Part shown: piece after piece, positions 1 through 6,622 of the stretch
How the letters are laid out: the number at the start of each line of letters is the position of its first letter
How positions within the stretch are numbered: position 1 is the first letter of the stretch
Position numbers and translations under genes: made by a program
DNA from: Pseudomonadota bacterium
Lineage (GTDB): Bacteria > Pseudomonadota > Alphaproteobacteria > Rhizobiales > Xanthobacteraceae
Assembly (NCBI GenBank): GCA_023390695.1
Contig: JAEWCJ010000444.1
Coordinates: forward strand, 1 to 6,684
Direction: 5' to 3'
DNA length: 6,684 bases
Notes under the pieces: model-generated
Told to the model about the DNA's origin: nothing
Database searches by the model: none
What the model saw: only the letters and a program-made list of their open reading frames with translations

Positions 1-607
1 TGTTTAAGAGAAAGCACCAGAGACGGCTCACCAAACGCCGCCACATCGAACGGGGAGATCAGCACCGCCCCGGCAACAGCCCCACTGAGCACCGACTGGA
101 AGCGCGTCGGCGTATCGCCAATATAAAAAATATTGACGTCCTTCTCAGGATCGAGCCCGGCCTCCTTCAAGGCAGAACGCAGAACCTTGGTGGCTGAAGC
201 GCCGTTCGTGCTTGACGCTACTTTCTGCCCCTTAAGCTCGGCTATCGACTTGATCGGCTTTCTAACAAAAAGGCTATAGGTCGGCAGCTTATTGAACACC
301 ATTACGATCTGCAGATCCGCGCCGCGCTCAATAGCACCGCGCAGCGACAATCCGAGGATTTGCGTAACATCGACCTGACCGGAAACAGCGGCCATGACGC
401 CGATGTGACCTTCATATTCCGCCGATCAAGCTTGATGTTGTGCTTGTCGTAGAAACCGAGATCCTGCGCAATCAGGTAAGGCATCGACTCCACGGAAAGA
501 GCCGACATGTGAAGCTTCACTTCGTCCGCAGCCCAAACTTTTTCGGTTGCGGATGCCGCAAGACAGACTCCCGTGACGAGGGCTGAAAGCAATAACTTGC
601 GCAACAT
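1..607 (-). pseudogene. ABC transporter substrate-binding protein (NMT1/SsuA-like), frameshifted and 3'-truncated by the window edge
   Basis: This encodes a periplasmic solute-binding protein that would deliver a small substrate to an ABC importer. The ATG at 607-605 has a GGGAGG ribosome site (619-614) six bases upstream. Residues 1-26 form a signal peptide (basic MLRK, hydrophobic core, cleavage likely after VWA), so the product is exported. Residues around 40-61 (SMPYLIAQDLGFYDKHNIKL) are typical of the NMT1/SsuA/THI5-like family. After Asp61 the starting frame becomes nonsense and stops at 302. The next minus-strand frame, from GAA at 419-417, gives EYEGHIGVMAAVSGQVDVTQ and stays open and family-like to position 1, including NKLPTYSLFVRKPIKS and IGDTPTRFQSVLSGAV. 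Five bases (420-424) separate the two frames, so one base appears lost. Either the gene is inactivated or the read has an error. Permease and ATPase genes, if present, may lie left of the window. The substrate cannot be deduced; the family also handles sulfonates, nitrate, pyrimidine precursors and aromatics. Confidence 0.8.
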
Positions 608-650
608 GATGATCCTCCCTTTTTTAAACTTTGTTGCTTATGCTGCTTTC

Positions 651-679
651 TTCCTATTCAAGTAACTTGAATTAGTCAA
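651..679 (-). promoter_or_regulatory. Candidate leftward promoter for the substrate-binding protein gene
   Basis: On the minus strand TTGACT (679-674) is a good -35 element. After exactly 17 bases comes TAGGAA (656-651), a weak -10. Transcription would begin near 645, leaving a leader of under 40 bases before the ATG at 607. The spacer is filled by a perfect inverted repeat, which suggests repression. This rests on motif matching by eye only. Confidence 0.4.
656..672. promoter_or_regulatory. Perfect inverted repeat, candidate operator between divergent genes
   Basis: ATTCAAG-TAA-CTTGAAT is a 7-bp perfect inverted repeat with a 3-bp centre, lying between the divergent substrate-binding protein and triple-RidA genes. 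It occupies the -35/-10 spacer of the leftward promoter candidate, where a dimeric regulator (MarR, GntR or LysR type) would block or control transcription. An overlapping imperfect element TTGA-N5-TCAA lies at 667-679. No regulator gene is present in the window, so the cognate protein is unknown. Confidence 0.45.
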
Positions 680-734
680 CCGGGGGATTTAGTGCAGCTC
701 CACAGCTATTTCTGCGGACGTTTCGAAATCGTCG

Positions 735-742
735 TATATAAA
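735..742 (+). promoter_or_regulatory. Possible -10 element for the triple-RidA/asparaginase unit
   Basis: TATATAAA lies 26 bases ahead of the ATG at 769 and is the only AT-rich -10-like stretch close to the gene. No convincing -35 (TTGACA-like) is found 16-18 bases upstream, so an activator would be needed or the true promoter lies further back. This is a weak call. Confidence 0.25.
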
Positions 743-768
743 AATCTTGAAACGACAGGGACCCAATT

Positions 769-2085
769 ATGACTGCGAAACAGCCAGCCGATGCTGTCGA
801 AACAATCTTTCCGGTTCAGTTCGGAAGTCACGTTCGCTACGCGCAAGGCGTCAAAGCCGGCCCATGGGTGTTCGCCACCGGACATCTTGCACAAGATTAT
901 CATAGCGGGATTGCGCGTGAGGTCGCGGAATCCGATCGCCCCTTTTCCCGCAATGGAAGAGCCTCGCGCGAAGCACGGGCTGTGCTGCGGAATATTGGCG
1001 CAGTGCTCAGTCAAGGAGACTGCGACTATACCGACACAGTTCGGCTGGACCAGTTTTACACGGCCCCCGCAAGCGTTGTGCACTACCAACGCGAGCGCCG
1101 TCAGGTATTGACGGCGCATATCCCTCCCAGCACCTCGGTGATTGCAAAAGGCTTTGTCTTGCCCAATGCTTGCATCAGCGTAGATGCGATTGCCTATCGC
1201 ACGGACGATAGCGCTGGAATTGCCACGTTTGACCGCATCGACATCGCGGCCGCGAAGAGCTCTGGTTACAAACCATCCCTACGCGCCGGTCCGCTCGTAT
1301 TCGTAGCCGGGGCGACTGCAGAAGCCCAGGCCGGGGAGCCGAGCATTGGCGGAATTGCGATTGACGCGCACCCGCATGAAGGTCGCAGATGGCAAAGCGT
1401 GCCGATCATAACCCAGACCCAGTATGTGATGGAAAGAAAACTGATTCCTGCACTGGAGCTGGCGGGATCATCGCTCGCCAATGTCGTCAAGGCGCAGGTC
1501 TATCTAACTGACAAGGCGGACTTAGATTTCTTCAGCCAGGTTTGGTTTGATTATTTTGGCAACAAACCACCAGCAACCACCATCATTCCTTGTTCCGACA
1601 GCAGTCTTGCAGTCGAAGCCGCATGCATCGAAATCAATCTTCTCGCAGTCGCCGATGACGCCGGCCTGCCCATCGAAAGATTCGGTCAAGGCTTGCTGCC
1701 CGGCTTCGATCATTATCCAGCCGCGACTAAAGCTGGAGACTTGCTATTCATTTCGGGGCTTCTGGCGTACGGGCCGAATGGTCTTGCTGCAAGACGGGAT
1801 TTAGACCAGCCATATTTTGCGTCTCATCCGCAAGCACAGGCCGAGCATATCCTCGGGACCGCGGAACAAATTTGCGGCATGGCCGGCACATCGCTTAAAA
1901 AGGTGGTGCGCGCTCATCAATTCCATACCGATATCAGCGAATTCTATGCCATCCATCAGGCTTGGCGTGCATATGCATCTGACTTGCACGTTCCCTTCTC
2001 CGCCATTGAAATGGGCAGCCGATTCCCGATCCAGGACGCAACCGTACTCATGGACTTGTGGGTGTATGCCCCGGACAAGACGTAA
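769..2085 (+). CDS. Triple-domain RidA/YjgF-family protein, 438 aa
   Basis: The protein consists of three consecutive RidA-like (YjgF/YER057c/UK114) domains: about residues 12-146, 157-297 and 303-436. Typical single-domain members are about 130 aa. Each copy shows a family strand near its start (GPWVFATGHLA, GPLVFVAGATA, GDLLFISGLLA) and the helix/strand before the active site (DTVRLDQFYT, NVVKAQVYLTD, KVVRAHQFHTD). In RidA the arginine of the P-x-R-[TS] segment binds the substrate carboxylate during imine/enamine hydrolysis. Here the matching positions read PPSTSV (118-123), PPATTI (267-272) and VPFSAI (408-413), so no copy has it; this resembles the Rid groups for which no imine hydrolysis is known. 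No signal peptide is seen, so it is probably cytosolic. The ATG at 769 is supported by AGGGA (757-761), seven bases upstream. The asparaginase-family gene follows after 41 bp, probably in the same transcript. The family assignment is firm; the function is unknown. Confidence 0.88.
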   Translation: MTAKQPADAVETIFPVQFGSHVRYAQGVKAGPWVFATGHLAQDYHSGIAREVAESDRPFSRNGRASREARAVLRNIGAVLSQGDCDYTDTVRLDQFYTAPASVVHYQRERRQVLTAHIPPSTSVIAKGFVLPNACISVDAIAYRTDDSAGIATFDRIDIAAAKSSGYKPSLRAGPLVFVAGATAEAQAGEPSIGGIAIDAHPHEGRRWQSVPIITQTQYVMERKLIPALELAGSSLANVVKAQVYLTDKADLDFFSQVWFDYFGNKPPATTIIPCSDSSLAVEAACIEINLLAVADDAGLPIERFGQGLLPGFDHYPAATKAGDLLFISGLLAYGPNGLAARRDLDQPYFASHPQAQAEHILGTAEQICGMAGTSLKKVVRAHQFHTDISEFYAIHQAWRAYASDLHVPFSAIEMGSRFPIQDATVLMDLWVYAPDKT

Positions 2086-2126
2086 AACGATCAGCGCCCT
2101 CTTGCGAAACAAGCCACCGAAATACG

Positions 2127-3143
2127 ATGAAAAAACCTCGCATACTCCTGATTTCTCTTGGCGGCACCATCACCATGACGAAGGGCACGGAGGCTGGAAT
2201 TACGCCAACTTTGACGGCGACGGATCTTATCCGTTCGATTCCGGCTCTTGAGACGATAGCCGAACTGGAAACGCTATCTCATTTTGGATTGCCTGGCGCC
2301 TCTTTGACACCGACGCACCTGATAGCCATTGCGAACACTGTGCGAGATAAATTCGCCGACGGCGTTTGCGGCGCAGTGATTGTTCAGGGAACCGACACGA
2401 TTGAGGACACAGCGTTCATACTTGATCTGCTGTTGAGCAGTGATCAACCTGTCGTTGTGACCGGCGCGATGAGAGGCCCCGAATCGCCCGGAGCCGATGG
2501 CCCGGCAAATATCTTGTCGGCTGTCTTGGCGGCAGGATCGTCCACGCTACGCAGCACAGGTACAACGGTTATTCTAAATGATCAGATTCATGCCGCACGC
2601 CTGGTTCAAAAATCAAATACTGTTACGCCTTCAGCGTTCACATCACCTTCAGCAGGACCAATCGGATTTATTGCGGAAGGTGTAGCACACCTGTGCCTGC
2701 GTCCCGCACACGCCTCGCTAGCGTTTGACTTGCCCAACGACACTGTTCCGAAACCCGTTGCGCTTGTCAGCTTGGGGCTCGGTGAAGACGGACGTATTTT
2801 GAATACGCTGGCCGATCTCGGTTATTCAGGCGCCGTGATTGAGGGAATGGGCGCCGGGCATATACCTTCAGCCGCCGTCCGGTCGGTCGCCGAGCTCGCC
2901 CAAAAGATGCCGGTAATCCTCAGCACACGAGTCAGAAGCGGGCCTGTCTTTACAAGCACATATGGTTTTCCAGGCTCTGAGATCGACTTGATAAGTCGCG
3001 GCCTTATTCCAAGCGGATATCTCAGCTCTTCAAAGTCCCGCCTGTTGTTAAGCCTCCTCTTGTCGGCACGGAAATCTAGACAAGAAATCTCCGATACATT
3101 TGATCAGCTGGCCTCTATTTTTCTGAACACGATACAAACGTAG
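2127..3143 (+). CDS. Asparaginase-family amidohydrolase (type I/II asparaginase/glutaminase fold), 338 aa, cytoplasmic
   Basis: This is a predicted amidohydrolase releasing ammonia from asparagine or a related amide. Seen in the sequence: the N-terminal LISLGGTI strand-turn with nucleophile candidate Thr14, the second motif VIVQGTDTIEDTAF (84-97) containing the Thr89-Asp90 pair, VVVTGAMRGPESPGADGP (109-126), and QKSNTVTP with Lys162 completing the Thr-Asp-Lys triad. The C-terminal domain has IEGMGAGHIP (238-247) and STYGFPGSEIDL (277-288). Length matches the family (about 330-350). There is no signal peptide, unlike secreted type II enzymes. The flexible-loop tyrosine of E. coli asparaginase II (Tyr25) has no counterpart: residues 15-40 contain no tyrosine. 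I chose ATG 2127 because the GGTI motif must lie near the N-terminus; the upstream in-frame GTG/ATG extension from 2058 overlaps the RidA gene and adds 23 non-family residues. No good Shine-Dalgarno precedes 2127, so translation may depend on the upstream gene. Asparagine as true substrate is uncertain. Confidence 0.88.
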   Translation: MKKPRILLISLGGTITMTKGTEAGITPTLTATDLIRSIPALETIAELETLSHFGLPGASLTPTHLIAIANTVRDKFADGVCGAVIVQGTDTIEDTAFILDLLLSSDQPVVVTGAMRGPESPGADGPANILSAVLAAGSSTLRSTGTTVILNDQIHAARLVQKSNTVTPSAFTSPSAGPIGFIAEGVAHLCLRPAHASLAFDLPNDTVPKPVALVSLGLGEDGRILNTLADLGYSGAVIEGMGAGHIPSAAVRSVAELAQKMPVILSTRVRSGPVFTSTYGFPGSEIDLISRGLIPSGYLSSSKSRLLLSLLLSARKSRQEISDTFDQLASIFLNTIQT

Positions 3144-3797
3144 AAAATTGGTCGTAAGTGGCCTGAGGTTTATTCCAATCTCCGATGTTGGTTATTTTTA
3201 AGAAACTGCGGGGTGTATGCTCATTATTACTCGACTATGGAGCCCGGAGAGCCCCAAGTGGGTGACGCCGTCCTCAGGCAACCTAAGTGCAGGCTATGCT
3301 TCAGGCTCATTTGCGTCTGAAACATTGCAAGACGATACCCATCGCTCGATCGAGAAGCTGGGACGCGCGGTGAAAAATTTACCTGAAGTACACACATCTT
3401 AGGTTGCAGCCGAAGCTCCTAGCGTCAAACTTTGCGAAGACATAATTTAAATAAACGTACGTGCGGAGATAATACTGATTCGCTCGAGCAGGAATTACCG
3501 CACCAAACGGTATCTCATTGATACAACGGACCCATCCTCCGATAAAAAAGGCGCAACTCTTCACCCTGGACTGGGCAACATCGGAGCGACCTTGTAAGTT
3601 GCAGGCAGATTAAGCGGCCTATAGGACGCCACCGCCTCCATCCTATCGATCACTGACTCGTGGATATATGAGTTCTCCGGGATCAGACGCGGCTGGAGAC
3701 GCAGAGACTGACGTGGCGCTGAAGATCCGCCGAATTCCCCGCAGAAATCGCGACTATTCCGGAGAGACACCCACGTCGCCGAAACCGGCGCACGGAC
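3144..3797. other. Gene-free spacer between the asparaginase gene and tRNA-Gln
   Basis: This 650-bp stretch contains only short open frames on both strands (at most about 70 codons, for example 3217-3402 plus and 3561-3770 minus). None has a recognisable domain or a convincing ribosome site. I see no transposase or integrase motif, terminal inverted repeat or tandem repeat. A 5-bp hairpin CGCCG-AAAC-CGGCG sits at 3777-3790, just downstream of the tRNA 3' end, without a T-run. The stretch is more AT-rich than the DNA to its right and may be a decayed junction. Confidence 0.6.
3175..3200 (+). terminator. Weak candidate intrinsic terminator after the asparaginase gene
   Basis: CCAA (3175-3178) can pair with TTGG (3188-3191), with a possible T-G wobble inside, followed by TTATTTTTA. 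The stem is short and AT-rich, so it would be a poor terminator, but it is the only stem plus T-rich tract within 60 bases of the stop codon. Confidence 0.25.
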
Positions 3798-3872
3798 TGG
3801 CTGGGGCGCCTGGATTCGAACCAGGGAATGGCGGAATCAAAATCCGCTGCCTTACCACTTGGCTACGCCCCA
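3798..3872 (-). tRNA. tRNA-Gln (anticodon UUG), CCA encoded
   Basis: Read on the minus strand from 3872, a complete cloverleaf is visible. The acceptor TGGGGCG pairs with CGCCCCA (3808-3802), the D arm is GCCA-AGTGGTAA-GGC, and the anticodon arm GCGGA-TTTTGAT-TCCGC has anticodon TTG. The T arm is CCTGG-TTCGAAT-CCAGG. Discriminator G (3801) is followed by an encoded CCA (3800-3798). The sequence closely resembles bacterial glutamine tRNAs. Its 3' end faces the low-GC accessory-looking segment to the left, the usual geometry for integration at a tRNA. Confidence 0.97.
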
Positions 3873-3995
3873 ACATTGTCAGGATGGCCTCGGCCCGTCC
3901 GGGGTGTCTCCGGTCCGCTTCGGCGCGCGGAAACTAGCGGTGTCTGCCGCCGCAATCAACGCTTCCGCCAACTTTTCTGCCCGCCCGTCCCGCGA

Positions 3996-4024
3996 TTGAC
4001 GCCCGGAATCGGCTGGACTAGCCC
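3996..4024 (+). promoter_or_regulatory. Tentative promoter for the acyl-CoA dehydrogenase/isomerase operon
   Basis: TTGACG (3996-4001) is a good alphaproteobacterial -35. Seventeen bases later lies TAGCCC (4019-4024), a poor -10. Transcription would start about 30 bases before the ATG at 4064. This is the best candidate between the tRNA and the gene, but the -10 is weak. Confidence 0.25.
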
Positions 4025-4052
4025 TGCGCAAGCGCCAGAATGCGTCTGTTGC

Positions 4053-4058
4053 GGGAGA
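4053..4058 (+). promoter_or_regulatory. Ribosome binding site deciding the acyl-CoA dehydrogenase start
   Basis: GGGAGA lies five bases ahead of ATG 4064. The earlier in-frame ATG at 4040 has no comparable site and adds eight residues (MRLLREKY) that are really the leader and this ribosome site, so 4064 is the preferred start. Confidence 0.65.
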
Positions 4059-4063
4059 AATAC

Positions 4064-5851
4064 ATGAGCTATCGCGCGCCGGTGGACGATATCGCCTTTG
4101 CCCTCACCCACAGCGCCGGCCTGGGCCGGGCGCTCGACCAGGGCCTTTACGGGGATCTGGCCGCCGGCGACGTCCAGGCGGTGCTGGCCGAAGCCGGCCG
4201 CTTCGCGACCGACATCCTTAGCCCCCTCAACCGGCCCGGCGACACGCACGGCGCCGTCCTGAAAGACGGCCATGTGATCCTGCCGCCCGGCTGGAAGGAT
4301 GCCTATACCGCTTGGGCGGCCGCCGGCTGGAACGGCCTCGCCTCCCCCGAGCCATGGGGCGGCCAGAATCTGCCGCGCGCGCTCAACGCCGCCTGCATCG
4401 AGATGTGGAATTCCGCCGCCATGGCCTTCGGCCTCGGCCCGATCCTCACCATGGCCGGCATCGACGCGCTGGCGCAGCATGGCTCCGACGATCTGAAGCA
4501 AAAATATCTCGGCAAGCTCGTCAGCGGCGAATGGATGGGCACCATGCAGCTCACCGAGCCGCAGGCTGGCTCCGATGTCGGCGCGCTGCGCGCCAAGGCC
4601 GAGCGCGCGGGCGACGGCACCTACAAAATCACCGGCCAGAAGATCTTCATCACCTATGGCGAGCACGATCTCACCGACAACATCATCCATTTCGTGCTCG
4701 CCCGCCTGCCCGATGCGCCGCCCGGCACCAAGGGCATTTCGCTGTTCCTGGTTCCGAAATTCCTGTTGAACGCCGACGGCACGCCGGGCGCGCGCAACGA
4801 CGTGCGGGTGCATTCGCTCGAGCACAAGCTCGGCATCCACGCCTCCCCCACCTGCACCATGGTCTATGGCGACAACGGCGGCGCCACCGCCTTCCTGATC
4901 GGCGAAGAGAATGCCGGCATGGCCTGCATGTTCACCATGATGAACGAGGCGCGGCTGGCGGTCGGCCTGCAGGGCGTCGCCATCGCCGAGCGCGCGTTTC
5001 AGCAGGCGCTTGCTTACGCGCAGGAGCGCAAGCAGGGCCGCGCGTCCGGCATGAAGGCCGACCAGTCGGTCGCCATCATCGAACATATCGACGTGCGCCG
5101 CATGCTGCTCACCATGCAGGCGATGACGCGCGCGGCGCGCGCCATCTGCTATGCGAATGCGATCGCGCTCGACATCGCCCATCGCGGCAAGGACGAGGCG
5201 GCGCGCAAGGCCGGCAACGACCGCGCCGCCCTGCTCACGCCGGTCGCAAAGGCCTTCTCCACCGATATCGGCATCGAGGTCGCCTCGCTCGGCATCCAGG
5301 TGCATGGCGGCATGGGCTTCATCGAGGAGACCGGCGCGGCCCAGCATCTGCGCGACGCCCGCATCACCGCGATCTATGAAGGCACCAACGGCATCCAGGC
5401 GATCGATCTCGTCACCCGCAAATTGCCGCTCAACGGCGGCGCCACCGTGAAGGCTTATATAAATGAGCTGCGCGACATCGCCGCGCGCGTGCAGGCGGCC
5501 AACGATCCCGCCTTCGGAACCACCGCCGCCAGACTGAACGCGGCGCTCGACGATCTCGACCGCGCCACCGGCTGGCTGCTCGCACAACTGCAAGGCGCGC
5601 CGCAGACCGCGCTGGCCGGCGCGACGCCGTATCTGCGCCTGTTCGGCACCATTGCCGGCGGCTGCCTGCTCGCCGAGGAAGCGCTGGCTGCGCTCCGCGT
5701 CGGCGACGGCGCCGCGCGCGCCTCCGAGCGCGTGGCGCTGGCGCGTTTCTGCGCCGAGAATATCGTGGTGCAATCGAGCGGCCTTGCCGCCGCCGTCACC
5801 GACGGCGCCGACAGCGTCGTCTCCGCGCCCCTGCCGGAGGCCGCCGCGTGA
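4064..5851 (+). CDS. Long-form acyl-CoA dehydrogenase (DmdC-like, with C-terminal extension domain), 595 aa
   Basis: This FAD-dependent enzyme would oxidise an acyl-CoA to the 2,3-enoyl-CoA, passing electrons to ETF; it is cytoplasmic. The N-terminal helical domain spans about 35-155, followed by the middle beta domain with the flavin-contact motif MQLTEPQAGSDVGA (161-174) and ITGQKIFITYGEHDL (189-203). The C-terminal helical domain has MNEARLAVGLQG (293-304) and GIQVHGGMGFIEE (410-422). Glu439 in IYEGTNGIQAIDL fits the catalytic base by alignment with DmdC-type members. At 595 aa it exceeds the usual roughly 380-aa dehydrogenases; the extra C-terminal part (about 460-590) matches the extended class that includes 3-methylmercaptopropionyl-CoA dehydrogenase. 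Many such proteins act on other acyl-CoAs, so the substrate is not assigned. Codon use is strongly G/C at third positions. The stop overlaps the next start by four bases, implying coupled translation with the downstream isomerase-like gene. Confidence 0.92.
   Translation: MSYRAPVDDIAFALTHSAGLGRALDQGLYGDLAAGDVQAVLAEAGRFATDILSPLNRPGDTHGAVLKDGHVILPPGWKDAYTAWAAAGWNGLASPEPWGGQNLPRALNAACIEMWNSAAMAFGLGPILTMAGIDALAQHGSDDLKQKYLGKLVSGEWMGTMQLTEPQAGSDVGALRAKAERAGDGTYKITGQKIFITYGEHDLTDNIIHFVLARLPDAPPGTKGISLFLVPKFLLNADGTPGARNDVRVHSLEHKLGIHASPTCTMVYGDNGGATAFLIGEENAGMACMFTMMNEARLAVGLQGVAIAERAFQQALAYAQERKQGRASGMKADQSVAIIEHIDVRRMLLTMQAMTRAARAICYANAIALDIAHRGKDEAARKAGNDRAALLTPVAKAFSTDIGIEVASLGIQVHGGMGFIEETGAAQHLRDARITAIYEGTNGIQAIDLVTRKLPLNGGATVKAYINELRDIAARVQAANDPAFGTTAARLNAALDDLDRATGWLLAQLQGAPQTALAGATPYLRLFGTIAGGCLLAEEALAALRVGDGAARASERVALARFCAENIVVQSSGLAAAVTDGADSVVSAPLPEAAA
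5836..5840 (+). promoter_or_regulatory. Ribosome binding site deciding a GTG start
   Basis: GGAGG inside the end of the dehydrogenase gene lies seven bases ahead of GTG 5848 and sixteen ahead of ATG 5857. The spacing favours the GTG, giving a GTGA start/stop overlap. Confidence 0.6.
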
Positions 5852-6612
5852 ACGACATGTCCGCTTCTCCCGTTCTGGTCGGCGACGACGGCGCCGTCCG
5901 CGTCATCCGCATGAATCGCGCGGACAAGAAGAACGCGCTCACCGGCGAGATGTATGCCGCCATGGCCGATGCGCTGGCCGGTGCGAACAAGTCCGCCGCC
6001 ATTCGCTGCGTGCTCATCGCCGGCGCGCCGGGCGTCTTCTGCGCCGGCAACGATCTGCACGACTTTCAGCGCGCGACCGAAGACGAAGAGGGCCTGAGCG
6101 AACCGATCCTGCGCTTCCTGCATGCGCTCGCCGGCTGCCGCAAGCCGCTGGTCGCCGCCGTGCAGGGTGCGGCCATCGGCGTCGGCACGACGATGCTGCT
6201 GCATTGCGATTACGTGGTCGCGGCAAGCGATGCGCGTTTCGCGACGCCCTTCGTCAGTCTCGGCCTCGTGCCGGAAGCCGCCTCCAGCCTGCTTGCGCCA
6301 CGCCTGATGGGGCAACGTCATGCCTTCGCACTCTTGGCGATGGGAGAAGCGCTGAACGCGGAGGACGCGCGCATGTCCGGCCTCGTCAACAGGATCGTCG
6401 CTGCCGCCGAGGTCGATGCCGAAGCGATGAAAGCCGCGCAGAGGATCGCCGCTTTGCCGCCGGACGCCGTGCTCGCCACACGCCGGCTCATGCGCGGCGC
6501 CCCGGACGACATCATGGCGCGCATCGACGAGGAAGCCGATTACTTCAAGGTGCGGCTGCAATCGGAGGAAGCGAAAGCGGCCTTCAAGGCGTTTTTCGAG
6601 CGGAAGAAGTGA
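5848..6612 (+). CDS. Crotonase-fold protein, probable enoyl-CoA isomerase-like (enoyl-CoA hydratase/isomerase family), 254 aa
   Basis: This is an acyl-CoA-handling crotonase family member. Seen in the sequence: the CoA-binding segment NRADKKNALT (23-32), the oxyanion-hole strand VFCAGNDLHDF (63-73), and the second oxyanion motif VQGAAIGVGTTMLLHCD (105-121). By alignment with rat enoyl-CoA hydratase, Glu144 is replaced by Thr115 and Glu164 by Phe135, so classical hydration is unlikely. A glutamate in GLVPEAASS (Glu143) sits where delta3,delta2-enoyl-CoA isomerases of the ECI2/Eci1 type carry their catalytic base, and ATPFVSLG is also ECI2-like. Length is normal. The GTG start is supported by GGAGG seven bases upstream; ATG 5857 is the alternative (251 aa). 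It is translationally coupled to the acyl-CoA dehydrogenase, so both probably serve oxidation of unsaturated or unusual acyl-CoAs. Isomerase function is inferred; generic annotation would be enoyl-CoA hydratase. Confidence 0.9.
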   Translation: MNDMSASPVLVGDDGAVRVIRMNRADKKNALTGEMYAAMADALAGANKSAAIRCVLIAGAPGVFCAGNDLHDFQRATEDEEGLSEPILRFLHALAGCRKPLVAAVQGAAIGVGTTMLLHCDYVVAASDARFATPFVSLGLVPEAASSLLAPRLMGQRHAFALLAMGEALNAEDARMSGLVNRIVAAAEVDAEAMKAAQRIAALPPDAVLATRRLMRGAPDDIMARIDEEADYFKVRLQSEEAKAAFKAFFERKK

Positions 6613-6622
6613 CAATTACTTC

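Noticed and set aside
719..754. CGTTTC/GAAACG inverted pair around the possible -10 of the rightward unit
   Set aside because: Only 6 bp with a 24-bp gap and no further symmetry; within chance expectation.
2058..2126. Upstream extension of the asparaginase-family protein overlapping the RidA gene
   Set aside because: The added 23 residues do not resemble the family, and the GGTI motif already lies at the expected distance from ATG 2127.
3217..3402. A 61-codon plus-strand open frame in the gene-free spacer
   Set aside because: No ribosome site, no known motif, and a length expected by chance.
3777..3790. Hairpin CGCCG-AAAC-CGGCG as a terminator for the tRNA
   Set aside because: The stem is only 5 bp and no T-run follows on the minus strand.
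3668..3937. An 89-codon plus-strand open frame including a GAPGFEPGNGG stretch
   Set aside because: That stretch is the translated antisense of the tRNA-Gln T arm, a common false protein call.
3956..5773. A 605-codon open frame on the minus strand opposite the acyl-CoA dehydrogenase gene
   Set aside because: Its translation is dominated by Gly, Ala, Arg, Glu and Asp runs with no recognisable domain. It is the expected antisense shadow of a GC-rich gene whose own strand gives an unmistakable dehydrogenase.
5455..6615. A 386-codon minus-strand open frame opposite the dehydrogenase end and crotonase gene
   Set aside because: It has the same GC-driven antisense artefact character and no family features; it overlaps two clear plus-strand genes.
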